Source: Gigantopelta aegis (lineage: Eukaryota; Mollusca; Gastropoda; Neomphalida; Peltospiridae). Taken from it: a stretch of DNA of 64,000 nucleotides. The stretch's first letter is position 1, and each line of letters opens with the position of its first letter. Positions 1-9,841 of this stretch are shown in pieces. Position numbers and translations under genes: made by a program. The stretch is from assembly GCF_016097555.1 (NCBI RefSeq), contig NC_054699.1, forward strand, positions 3,392,293-3,456,292, written 5' to 3'. A model generated the notes under the pieces. The model saw only the letters and a program-made list of their open reading frames with translations, had not been told where the DNA came from and made no database searches.

Positions 1-272
1 AGTATTTGCGGACACACACTGTCACACAAAACGACCAACCAACACTTGAGTTGTGTATGGATTTGTTAGTGGACATGACCTATCTGTACGACCCAGGCAC
101 TAGACTAGTGACACACTTTATGTTTTGTGCCTCGATACGAGACATAAACAACGAAACATGGTTTTAATATGGTATGCTGTTGTCACTCCAAACAATCATT
201 AGGCCTACACCGGAAATAGTACAATCCTGCGAAACGTAGAGCGTGCACTAATCAGCTGCGTATTATTTTTTT
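1..272. other. Unassigned flank
   Basis: No coding signal, splice-flanked exon or recognisable repeat is visible in this stretch, which ends in a short T-run just before the 60-bp tandem array. Confidence 0.5.
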
Positions 273-707
273 TTTATGTAGATCTGTAAGCCTTTGTCGT
301 GGTTACATGGCCGATTTCTAAGTATTATATTCTTAATGTAGATCTGTAAGCCTTTGTCGTGGTTACTTGGCCGATTTCTAAGTATGATATTCTTTATGTA
401 GATCTGTAAGCCTTTGTCGTGGTTACATGGCCGATTTCTAAGTATGATATTCTTTATGTAGATCTGTAAGCCTTTGTCGTGGTTACATTTTATGTAGATC
501 TGTAAGCCTTTGTCGTGGTTACATGGCCGATTTCTAAGTATTATATTCTTTCTGTAGATCTGTAAGCCTTTGTCGTGGTTGGCCGATTTCTAAGCATTAT
601 ATTCTTTATGTAAATCTGTAAGCCTTTGTCGTGGTTACTTGGCCGAATTCTTTATGTAGATCTGTAAGCCTTTGTCATGGTTACTTGGCCGACTTCTAAG
701 TATTATA
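273..707. repeat. 60-bp minisatellite, about 8 copies
   Basis: A 60-bp unit beginning 'TTTATGTAGATCTGTAAGCC' recurs at about 273, 333, 393, 453, 488, 549, 605 and 651. The fourth unit is cut to about 35 bp and two later ones are also shortened. The array abuts the broken 3' end of the unknown ORF copy A on the minus strand. Confidence 0.9.
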
Positions 708-721
708 TTATATATTATGTG

Positions 722-1580
722 GGTCAGCAGGCACTTCGCAAGCTGGATGTACTGGGCGCCGGTGATGATCTTCAAAATCCTGTGGATGGTGTAGTTGTCC
801 ATCTCCCTGTGGAGGATCCCTTGTCGATAAAGACCATCCCGGCGCGAGGTGACCACTAAGACTTGTCCCACGCCCTGTAGCTCCGTCGAGTGGATGGCGA
901 CCTCGTGGCCATCCGGGAAGTGCTTGAAGTTTTCCTCGTAGAACCCGCCTGGCAGTCTGTCGGAGTCCGTGACGTCGTCGACCAAGTACTTAGAGTACTG
1001 GCCTCGGATCTTCCAGTCGTCCCGGGCGGAAGCAGAAGGCCGAGTCTTGGCAGGTTGGTCCCACGGGGGTGGAGGTGGTGGGTGGGTCACGACCTTCCGC
1101 TTTGCAGCACCAACATCCAAAGTAGTACTAGCGGAGTCCCCCGTGGGTGGGGGCCTCGACGCGGACGGACGACGAGTTGGAGCGGGTGACGCTGGCCGCG
1201 GTACTGCACTCGTTGGCTGTTCCACTTGCTGCGTCGGTTCTGCCGGTTCCGTCGGTTGGCGAGTGGCTTCCCGTTGAACTGGCTGATCTGGTGATGGTGG
1301 GGGCGGCGACGCAGACGGGACCGCCGCTGGCGGTTGAGCCGCCAGCTTTGTTCCCCCCTGGGCCGCCCCTGGCGCACGTTTCCTCTTCCTCGTTCCTCTC
1401 CTCTTCGTCTTCGCTGTAGCCGCGTCGCCATACACCAAAGTCACGGTTGCCCGTGACCCGGTGTAAGCGACGCGGTACTCCAACAGCTTCCCGTAACTGG
1501 CGAGAAGTCCCCCCCAGGTGTGTGTGTGTGTGGGGGGGGGGGGGCAAGTCTAGAGCGCAAGAAACCACGTCTAACTTCAT
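722..1580 (-). pseudogene. Unrecognised proline-rich/basic ORF, copy A
   Basis: I do not recognise this gene. On the minus strand an ATG at 1580 opens a peptide starting MKLD, but a C-run plus (CA)n expansion at about 1515-1545 breaks it, and the frame resumes near 1483. The rest reads, in order: a basic patch (RKRKRAP-like, possible nuclear-localisation type), about 100 residues rich in Pro, Ser, Thr and Ala, then a compact domain of about 75 residues with YSKYLV, FPDG, VVTSRRDG and EMDNYT motifs. Coding similarity ends near 722, where the satellite starts. GC content is far above the AT-rich surroundings. A second copy lies at 35268-36015 on the other strand, so it is a dispersed element or duplicated gene. 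A mobile-element or integrated-virus origin is possible but unproven. Confidence 0.6.
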
Positions 1581-1616
1581 CGCTAGTCGAGTCGAGTCTA
1601 TGGAAAGGTAAGCTTG

Positions 1617-1778
1617 TTTTTGTTTAACGACACCACTAAAGCACATTGATTTTGTTAATCATCGGCTATTGGATGTCAAACATATAGTAATTTTTTTGAC
1701 ACAGTCAGAGAGAGGAAACCCGCTACATTTTTCCATTAGTAGCAAGGGATCTTTTATATGCAAAATCCCACAAACAGG
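1617..1778 (-). mobile_element. SINE, family A/B body, truncated
   Basis: It begins with the reverse complement of the SINE tail ('TTGTTTAACGACACCACTA') and continues through 'TCATCGGCTATTGGATGTCA' and 'GGATCTTTTATATGCA'. It stops before the tRNA-like head. It sits immediately 5' of unknown ORF copy A. Confidence 0.85.
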
Positions 1779-2639
1779 TTGTTTTTCCTGGGAAAACGAA
1801 GTGAAACAAGAAAACAACCGGAATTTTATGGAATTCCCATTTTCTCTGATACCCGGAAACAGACAGATTTAGCGAGGTTGTGTGGTAGGATTTAAATGTG
1901 AACTAATATATTTAGCGGAGGAACACTGTAAACTTTTCACAGAGCAGCAGCTGGGTTGCCGGGTGTTGTTGATTAATGATACGCTCTTGTTAACTGGTTC
2001 GACAAACTGAATTTGTGAAAACAAACCCCCCAAAAAAAGAAAAAGGCTAAAGGAAAAGAGAAGGGAGACGTTACTCTGGAACTGAGACAAGGTAATTTTC
2101 ACGTCGTATCTAGTACTTGGTGGTGTGGGTGGGGGTGTGGTGGATGTAGGTGTTCCAGACAAAGCACGTCACAGTATATGGAGGATATTAAACGAGCTAT
2201 GTATTATCAAGTCCCGTACGAAATAATGTTTCTTTGATACGAGCTTCAGTGACAAAGGAAACTTATTTCACGAAGAACTTAAACTTGTTAACACATCGTA
2301 GCGAATTTTACATTATATTTATTAACTCACCCCTCCCCCAACCCCACCCCTAGGATACGTATATCACGAAGGATTTGAATAATACATAGAAGCGAATTTG
2401 ATATTCCATTTATTACCCCCGCCTCCCCCCATCAAAAAAAAAAAAAAAAAAAAAAAGAGAGAGAGAAAGAAACGTGTTAATTGAGTGTTCCTTTAAAATT
2501 AATTGTCTTGATTAGTTGCCTAATTCAGTAAATTGTAAATGGATTTGGATTTGTTTTTTAAATGTTGTAATTAAAAATGTATTTTAAGTGTCCGTTTGTC
2601 TGTCTGTGGGTATGCATTGCATGTTTTTTTTATGCACAC
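1779..2639. other. Unassigned AT-rich stretch with A/GA tract
   Basis: No gene is seen. There is a poly-A run followed by GA repeats at about 2434-2469 and C-rich patches at 2330-2350 and 2417-2430. Confidence 0.5.
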
Positions 2640-2666
2640 ATGTGTATGTATGTATGTATGTATGTA

Positions 2667-2713
<47 letters not shown>
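2640..2713. repeat. (TGTA)n and (TA)n microsatellite
   Basis: A short TATG/TGTA run merges into about 22 TA dinucleotides ending at 2713. Confidence 0.9.
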
Positions 2714-2716
<3 letters not shown>

Positions 2717-3924
2717 TTGGAAATCGGTTGCAATTTCATGGTCGATCATCAGTTGTAATCTGTTAGCACTAATCGATCGACTTTCGATTATGCAATCTGT
2801 TAGAACTTGGAGAGGATCAGACAAATTCGGAACTATGCACCTATTTTAAACATATGTATATACATGTATATATTTTTTCATCATGATCATCTAAAACGTC
2901 TTAAGTAGTAATGTTTACTTTTTAATGTTCTTACGTTTCCAAAACAGATATCTTTTACATGAGATGTAAATTTTGTTGCAGGTTTGTAGAATATTTTTGA
3001 GAACAATATAGCAAAGACATAAATGTAGTTCAAATAGCATAATGGATTCATTTCTTCAATATAACTCCATATCAATAAGCAACTAAAACGCTACATTTAA
3101 GCATTCTATAATGATATTTTGTTTAAGAATTATGTTATACAACTGAAACAAAATGCAAAGGAAAAACATAGGAAATTACTTAAAGTTAACATAACTATAC
3201 TTCAGACATAAAATATGCTGGGATTTGGGTTTGTTTTCACGTGTAAGCAAATATCCGTCTAAAAGCTATAACATTTGCATATATGGTTGGGGTTGGGTAC
3301 TCACAATGAGTATAAGGTAGTTCATAACTTATTTTAGTGGACGAATCGTCCGTGGACAACTTATCAGCTTTTCGGTTTTATTCGGTGCCACCGTATGTGG
3401 TTGCGCACCGCTCTTTAATCAAACCAGTTTTTATTCCGTACTTAGATATGCCTAATAATTTATATTTTCTTGGTTCCAATTGTGAATGTATGATAAGAAT
3501 GTTTGAATGTAACAGATATTTTTATTTCTTTTTAATATATATTTTTTTAAATCTCAGTATTTGTTTTATTCTTTATGACAAATGCGAAAATAAATAAATG
3601 TCAATGAACACACAGATTTACCAGTAATAGCGGCATAGCCTCAAAAGGTTAGAAATAAAAAACGTACATAATAATAGCCCACAAATACTGGATTTGATGA
3701 ATACAAATTCTGACAACGAGCAAGGAAATATTTACTGCGCTTAACAGTTTTCGCGACAATCGATTATGAATTTCACAATCGATCATCACATTGCCAGAGC
3801 CCCAACCGATCAATCTTCGATTATAATCGAGCATCGGAACACCACTAATATGCATGTGTGTATATACGTATGCATGAATGAATGGATGGGTGTTGGAATG
3901 ATGAAACCTTTTATTTTTGAAAAA
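2714..3924. other. Unassigned, low-complexity ORFs only
   Basis: Short open frames, for example at 3337-3597, have no recognisable domain or splice context. The 2720-2800 and 3740-3840 stretches share ATCGATT-rich wording and may be old repeat fragments. Confidence 0.4.
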
Positions 3925-5226
3925 TTCAAAACGAAGAATCAAGAAACTTTCATAGCAAATTAGTTTCCCAAATAGAATTAGAAAACGGAAATTTAATCAC
4001 AGAGCAAGCGGAAATATTGAAAGAAACAAAACGTTTTTATGAAAAACTGTATTCAAAACAGGAATCTGAATGTGAAGATATAACAAAATTAATTGAAAAT
4101 TGTAATTTTAATATTCTCTCTGATGAAGAAGCTGCAGAGTTGGATGGGGAATTAATGTACGGTGAAGCTTTATTATTTCTTAAAAATATGAAGAATGAAA
4201 AAAGTCCTGGTTCTGATGGATTTCCAGCAGGATTTCTAAAATTCTTTTGGCTAGATTTGTGGCACTTTGTAGTTCGAGCCATCAATTATAGTTACAGTAT
4301 TCAAGAAATGTCACATGTACAAAAACTAGGTATCATAACCTGCATACCAAAAGCAAACAAACCTAAGCAATTAAAAAAAAAAATGGAGGCCACTCACCCT
4401 TTTAAAGTGTACTTATAAAATAGCATCTGGTTGCATCGCAAATAGGATAAAAATCGCATTGGACAAAATTATTGAAAAAGATCAAACAGGATTTATAAAG
4501 GGAAGAAATATAGGAGAAAATATAAGGTTAATATATGACATTATGCAATACACAGAAACATAAAAAATACTAGGTCAGCTATTATTAGTTGATTTTGAAA
4601 AGGCGTTTAACTCTGGAAATTTATTTAAAAAAACTCTAGACATTTTTAATTTTAAGTGTTCAATAAAAACGTGGATACAAACACTGTATAAAAATTCAGT
4701 TTCAGCTGTAATCCAAAATGGTTATCTATCAGAAAGTTTTAAGTTATACAGAGGCTGCAGACAAGGCGATCCGTTATCGCCCTACATTTTTATAATATGT
4801 GCAGACATACTTGCCATTTGAATAAGCAATAACAAGAATATTAAGGGAATTTATATTGATGGAGAAGAATATCTTATTTCCCAGTATGCAGATGATACTA
4901 CTTTTATTTTGGCTGGATCTCCCGAGTCATTGTACGGCACACTTACTACTTTAGACTGCTTTGCAAAAATGTCAGATTTGAAGCTAAATTATTCTAAATC
5001 AAAGACAATATGGATTGGCAGAAAAAAGTTCTCAAATGAAGTCTTTCATCATACTAGATGGAAATTAGAATGGGGTTCAACTAAGTTTACTTTATTGGGA
5101 ATTCGCTTCTCTTTAAATTTAAAAGATATAGTTAAAGATAACTTTGAATCAAAAGTATTAAAAATGGAAAGTACAATGAAAATCTGGGGTGCACGAAAAT
5201 TGACGTTATTAGACTCACTGTTTTAA
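3925..5226 (+). mobile_element. L1/Tx1-type LINE, 5'- and 3'-truncated reverse transcriptase
   Basis: Conceptual translation across frames gives reverse-transcriptase blocks in the right order: FYEKLYS, SPGSDGFP (4203-4226), QTGFIKGRNIGENIRLIYD (about 4485-4540), [19 protein letters not shown] (about 4753-4782), and QYADD with the catalytic Asp pair (about 4882-4896). The arrangement matches the L1/Tx1 group. A frameshift at about 4380 in an A-run and stops at 4561 and 4819 show it is dead. The same family occurs at 47134-49161 on the minus strand, where the residues after GRKKFSNEVFHHTRW are nearly identical. Similarity ends near 5226. Confidence 0.85.
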
Positions 5227-6617
5227 TGTGTTTTTTAAAAATTAATTTTAATGAGGAATTCCTGGTCCAGCAAAGAACACCTGGCCATGTGCGTGGCTTA
5301 AAGGAAGGGACAATTAAGGCATTTGACCTGTATGCATATTCAACGATATATAATGCACATTATTGCTTAATATCAACAAGTAAAATTGTATAGTTAATTA
5401 ATAAAACGGTTAAATGTGGTGGCTATTATATATAACGAGCGCAGCTATTTTGAACCATCCCAGTGAATACGCCCTATGGCGAGCTAGTGGTTATGTAATA
5501 CCTAACGTGTCACGTCAGGAATTAGTCTTCGAACTGAAGAAACAAAACATACCTGATTTTTGCGGATGCATCGCAATTTATTCTGTAATAAAAGCCATGG
5601 CAGTAAGCCAGCAACAATTATATATATTATTTTTAATACAAAATAAACCACCATTGTCAAAGTGTTGAAATAACTATTATGTTTTGTACATAAATTAACC
5701 CACGTACTGAAATAATAATCGGAGTGTTTTCTTAGTTAATTGGAATTTTCTTTCCGTGGCTGTCCCTGTGGTTCCTGATTGGCAGGTGTGTATTTAGACG
5801 GTCCCCAGACACTGTGTCTAGACACACTAAAAAGACGTGCCTCTTTTATTAAGATCACAGGGTATTGTGTGATAACCGCACGGACACCCCTCTAATCGTA
5901 ATGGACATTATCAGCCGTCCTGCTTTATTACTGTAAGTAATTCTGTAAAACCCTTGATTAAGTAGATTTTCCCATCTAAAATCACAAAACTGACTAATTA
6001 CGTAGTCCCAAAGAAAAGAAAATTATCACTTGGGTATCGTGAGTGGCCGTTTTTGCTCGAACGTAGCATACCAATAGGCCTAATAATATGCTTTTTTTCC
6101 TTTGGATTTCTTTAAAAAAGAAAAATACTGTAACTCCATTTCGTTCTATTGATGCAAATTGAAATATATTTAGTTAAATAGTTTATTATACTATCAAGTC
6201 ATTTATGTGGTTTTACAAGTCGGGTTGATGAAGGCGACGCGCCTTGTCGTAAAAATTAGAGCGTTTGTTTACACTGCATAAAGGAGATGGACGGAGCTGA
6301 CGTCACTTCGCTCAAGCTATACCACCGGACGTTACAAAAACGAAACAGAATGGCTGCTCCCAGTTAGCAGGAATAATCATATTTTTTTTATTAACTCTAA
6401 AATTACGCATTTTTCATTTGTTAAAGTGTCAGTATGTGTTGGTGGTCCGGGTATGCATCTTTCCAACACATAAGGCTCTTGTTTGAGTTTACTCTCCCTT
6501 TAATTGTTGAAAATGAGGTAAAGTACACATGGCAAGTACGCTAACTGATTCAGAGCCTCGTTCCATGAAGCGATCTTAGCGTTAAGATCACCTTAAGTAC
6601 ATAATACATAATGTTAC
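5227..6617. other. Unassigned; possible old MITE ends
   Basis: No convincing gene. A short palindrome around 'GATCTTAGCGTTAAGATC' at about 6568-6587 resembles the end of a small DNA transposon. The ORF at 5414-5668 has no domain I recognise. Confidence 0.4.
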
Positions 6618-7012
6618 ATTTAAAGTGACATACCCTAGACTTTAAACACTTTACAGAAGTTTCACTATTAAAGTGACAGACCCTAGATTTTAAACACTTT
6701 ATGGCATAGTTTCACTATTAAAGTAACATACCCTAGATTTTAAACACTTTACGGCATAGTTTCAATATTAAAGTAACAGACCCTAGATTTTAAACACTTT
6801 ACGGCATAGTTTCACTATTAAAGAAACAGACCCTAGATTTTAAACACTTTACGGCATAGTTTCACTATTAAAGTAACAGACCCTAGATTTTAAACACTTT
6901 ACGGCATAGTTTCACTATTAAAGTAACAGACCCTAGATTTTAAACACTTTACAGCACAGTTTCACTATTAAAGTGACGGACCGTAGATTTTAAACACTTT
7001 ACGGCATAATTT
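6618..7012. repeat. 50-bp minisatellite, 8 copies
   Basis: Units carrying 'CCCTAGATTTTAAACACTTT' recur at about 6632, 6680, 6731, 6781, 6831, 6881, 6931 and 6981, a strict 50-bp period after the first two. The reverse complement of the unit core (GTGTTTAAAA..GGGTCTGTC..CTTTAA) matches the core of the 104-bp satellite at 24090-25698. Confidence 0.92.
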
Positions 7013-7330
7013 CAACACGTGAAAATTAACACTAAGTTTAGTTAATCTATAAACCTGTAACACATTTGGATAAAGTTGCAGTTGAGTGAAGCATGAGTCT
7101 GTGACTTTGAAATGGTGAAATACCCTCTAAAAATGGAGTAAAACTCAACTCCATAACTGTTACTTCTCAGACTCACATGCGTTTTTTAAAATATGAGAAC
7201 TGCATTTAGTGATATTAAAAACACCAGGATGACCAAAAAGACTTTGAATATACGGAAATGGCTAATCTAACCAATCCAATCTAAGTAAAGTATGTCCCTT
7301 TAAAACCTCAAGGTAACGCGTTGGAAACAG
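7013..7330. mobile_element. Body of dispersed element X, copy 1
   Basis: About 250 bp here align in the same orientation with 23875-24110. Shared phrases include 'CACTAAGTTT', 'CCTGTAACA', 'CATTTGGATAAAGTT' and 'ACATGCGTTTTT'. In this copy the tandem array is on the left side; in the other copy it is on the right. Confidence 0.75.
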
Positions 7331-8144
7331 TGACATATAGCAAAATAAGGCTCTGGCAGCTATTTTTTTAACGTAAGATTTTTTTGCTTTCCCGCGCTCC
7401 ATTTCTGTCCAACTTTTCATATGTTGTTCTGTATGTCTGAACGTACAAGAAATGACAATAAAACGTTTTGTTGCAATTTTTTTGATGTATGGGTATTTTG
7501 GCGGTATATTGACCCGCCTATCTCGATGGTACCCTCCCAACGTTCGGGGGGAAAACAGGATCTAAAAATAGAACGATTCGACGCTGACTACATAATTTCC
7601 TACGTTTCACATTTCACAGTTTAATGTTAAACACATCCTATTTAAATGTTGTTTTTTTTTTGTTTTTTTGTTTTTTTTAAACTGGTGGGATGCTTCATTC
7701 AGCAAGTCAGCAGTACAGTATTGGTAGATTCACTGTCATTATTGGTATTCGGGAATAGCAGGAAAGTAATTCATTAGTATGTAACCCCTGCTAGTTCATG
7801 ACAAAACACGACTCGTAGGGAAAACCTATCAATATATAAATAGTACATTTTGTTTAATAATTTGACATAACAACATGACATATATGAAAAATATAATAAA
7901 TGTCTGGGTCCTACATAAAACATACAAATACACGTAACATTAAAACACCTTCTCGTTACAGAACCTGTAGCACGATGGCTAAGTGGCACTGGCGTAGCCG
8001 GGGGAGGGGGGGCGTGTCCCCACTCAAATCAAACTTCTTTTTCATAGGCAGTGTGGTTGCCCCCCGCCATGTGGGTGGTCATTCCGTATAGAATTTTGGC
8101 TAGATGGCTAGTTTGATAATGAACCAGTTGGAAAAAAAATTGTT
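7331..8144. other. Unassigned AT-rich stretch
   Basis: Only short open frames without domains are visible. A T-rich run lies at about 7648-7678 and a G-rich patch at about 8000-8012. Confidence 0.45.
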
Positions 8145-8385
8145 TGGTTTAACGACACCACTAGAGCACATTGATTTATTAATCATCGGCTATTGGATGT
8201 CAAACATATGGTAATTTTTGACGGTCATAGAGAAAACCCGCTACATTTTTCCATTAGTAGCAAGGAATCTTTTATATGCACCATCCCACAGACAGGATAG
8301 CACATACCACGGGTTTTAATATACCAGTCGTGGTGTACTGGCTGGAACGAGAAATAGCCTAATGGGCCCCACCGACGGAATACCA
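8145..8385 (-). mobile_element. SINE, near full body, minus strand
   Basis: The sequence runs from the reverse-complemented tail 'GTTTAACGACACCACTAGAG' through the conserved body to 'CCCACCGACGGAAT'. The tRNA-like head is missing. It lies about 190 bp upstream of the TNF-like start codon and may sit in the gene's 5' region. Confidence 0.9.
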
Positions 8386-8416
8386 ATTTGTTCTTCTAAA
8401 TGTTTTTTGTTTTTTA

Positions 8417-8461
8417 CTTACTTACTTACTTACTTATTTACTTACTTTAGTTACTTATTTT
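8417..8461. repeat. (TTAC)n microsatellite
   Basis: A degenerate ACTT/TTAC tetranucleotide run lies between the SINE and the first coding exon. Confidence 0.75.
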
Positions 8462-8573
8462 TATTAATTAAATTGTGTATGTTACTTAATGAACTTATTT
8501 ACCTTATTTTAACAGAGTGGTTCTCTAGCAGGGAGCTAAATTCTTCTCTTGACAGTTTTACCCTGCACGCAAA

Positions 8574-8852
8574 ATGTTGCCATTTCGTCAGACTGTGGCC
8601 ATTTTCCTGATGGTTACAAATGTGGTGCTGCTCTCTGTCGTGGTGTATAAAACATCACAGCTGTACACGAAACCGCACTCTACCATCTTCAGTAACTCGG
8701 AGATCTGTCACAAGGTCACGTGTAAACCAGGAGAGCGGTGCTGTGACGTCACTGCAACCAACAAAACCGTCAATGGTTCTTTGTATTGCTGTTACGATGA
8801 CTACGATGACTACGTTGACTACGGGGAACGTATTCGTAGTATTATGCTAAAG
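8574..8852 (+). CDS. TNF-like exon 1: anchor and Cys-rich stalk
   Basis: This exon encodes 93 residues and ends with AAG before the donor GTAGGC (phase 0). A potential splice acceptor (TTTTAACAG) at 8515 suggests the exon starts at 8516 and that a non-coding exon lies further upstream. The start codon has A at -3. Six cysteines in the stalk, including two CC pairs, are unusual for a TNF ligand stalk. Confidence 0.8.
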
Positions 8853-9804
8853 GTAGGCATATGCTATCATAGACTGATTACAAATTATAATATACGTTAC
8901 GCCATTCGTTTAAATGTTTTAGTTGTGTGAATGTATACTGTGTGTTGTTTTTTCGGTGCACTGATCCGCACACACATGCGACGACCAGCAATTTTAGTCT
9001 AGCAGTGATCACGTGACAGTCAAAATGGCAGCTTTTCCCCCGCATTTGTTTTGACGGTGGTCATCGAGTCATGTTCTACACCATATTTGTTGTGACGTAA
9101 AATAGTGAATTTACGTAAAGCAGCACTGAATCCGTCCCGCACGCTTTAAGGTCCTTTGGGATATAACCACACAATTTGTTCAGAAAACCTATATAAACAT
9201 ATCTGGTATTCCAAGCGCAGACTCGATCTCTGCAAGTCACATCTCCTTTTTAGCCTTCTTGCTATATTTAGGGGATGCTGTGTCAAAACGACATGACATT
9301 GTCTGCCACAGCACCACTAATTCATCCTCTTCTTCTGTAGGCCACATGTTGCTGGAGGCTGCCATTTTGAGTCATGTGATCACTATCTATCCGTTCATTG
9401 GTAGTTTAAATTATTACGTCAACGTTTTGTTGCATTGAAGGCGCACACGTTTGCGACGGCGTGCAATTACATGTAATAAAATCAAACATGTTTGATCGGA
9501 GCAATTTCATTTGCATGCAACAAAACTAAACGACGTTTAGGAATGGAACATAATTGAAAATGATATATTCAGTTTATTGATACAAAATTAGCCAGGAGCA
9601 GTTTGAAGTCTATAATTCGACAATCAATATGCACAATTATTTAACAAACTTCTAATAACATTAAATGGAATCCTGTGACTTGGATATTTTAAAAACCAAC
9701 CAGGAATGCTTTGACAATCTCAAGTCGTTTGTCCGTGCACGTTTTTAATTGTTTTATGTTTCTTCTTCTTCTTCTTCTTATTGTTATTGTTATTGTTATT
9801 TTTA

Positions 9805-9841
<37 letters not shown>

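Noticed and set aside
1128..1646. Alternative 172-aa minus-strand ORF and other overlapping frames in 677-1431
   Set aside because: They are shadows of the GC-rich unknown ORF. The family frame is identified by conservation with copy B, where the 282-aa frame has the matching C-terminal domain.
5414..5668. 84-aa ORF as a small gene
   Set aside because: There is no domain, splice context or second copy, and AT-rich chance open frames of this size are common here.
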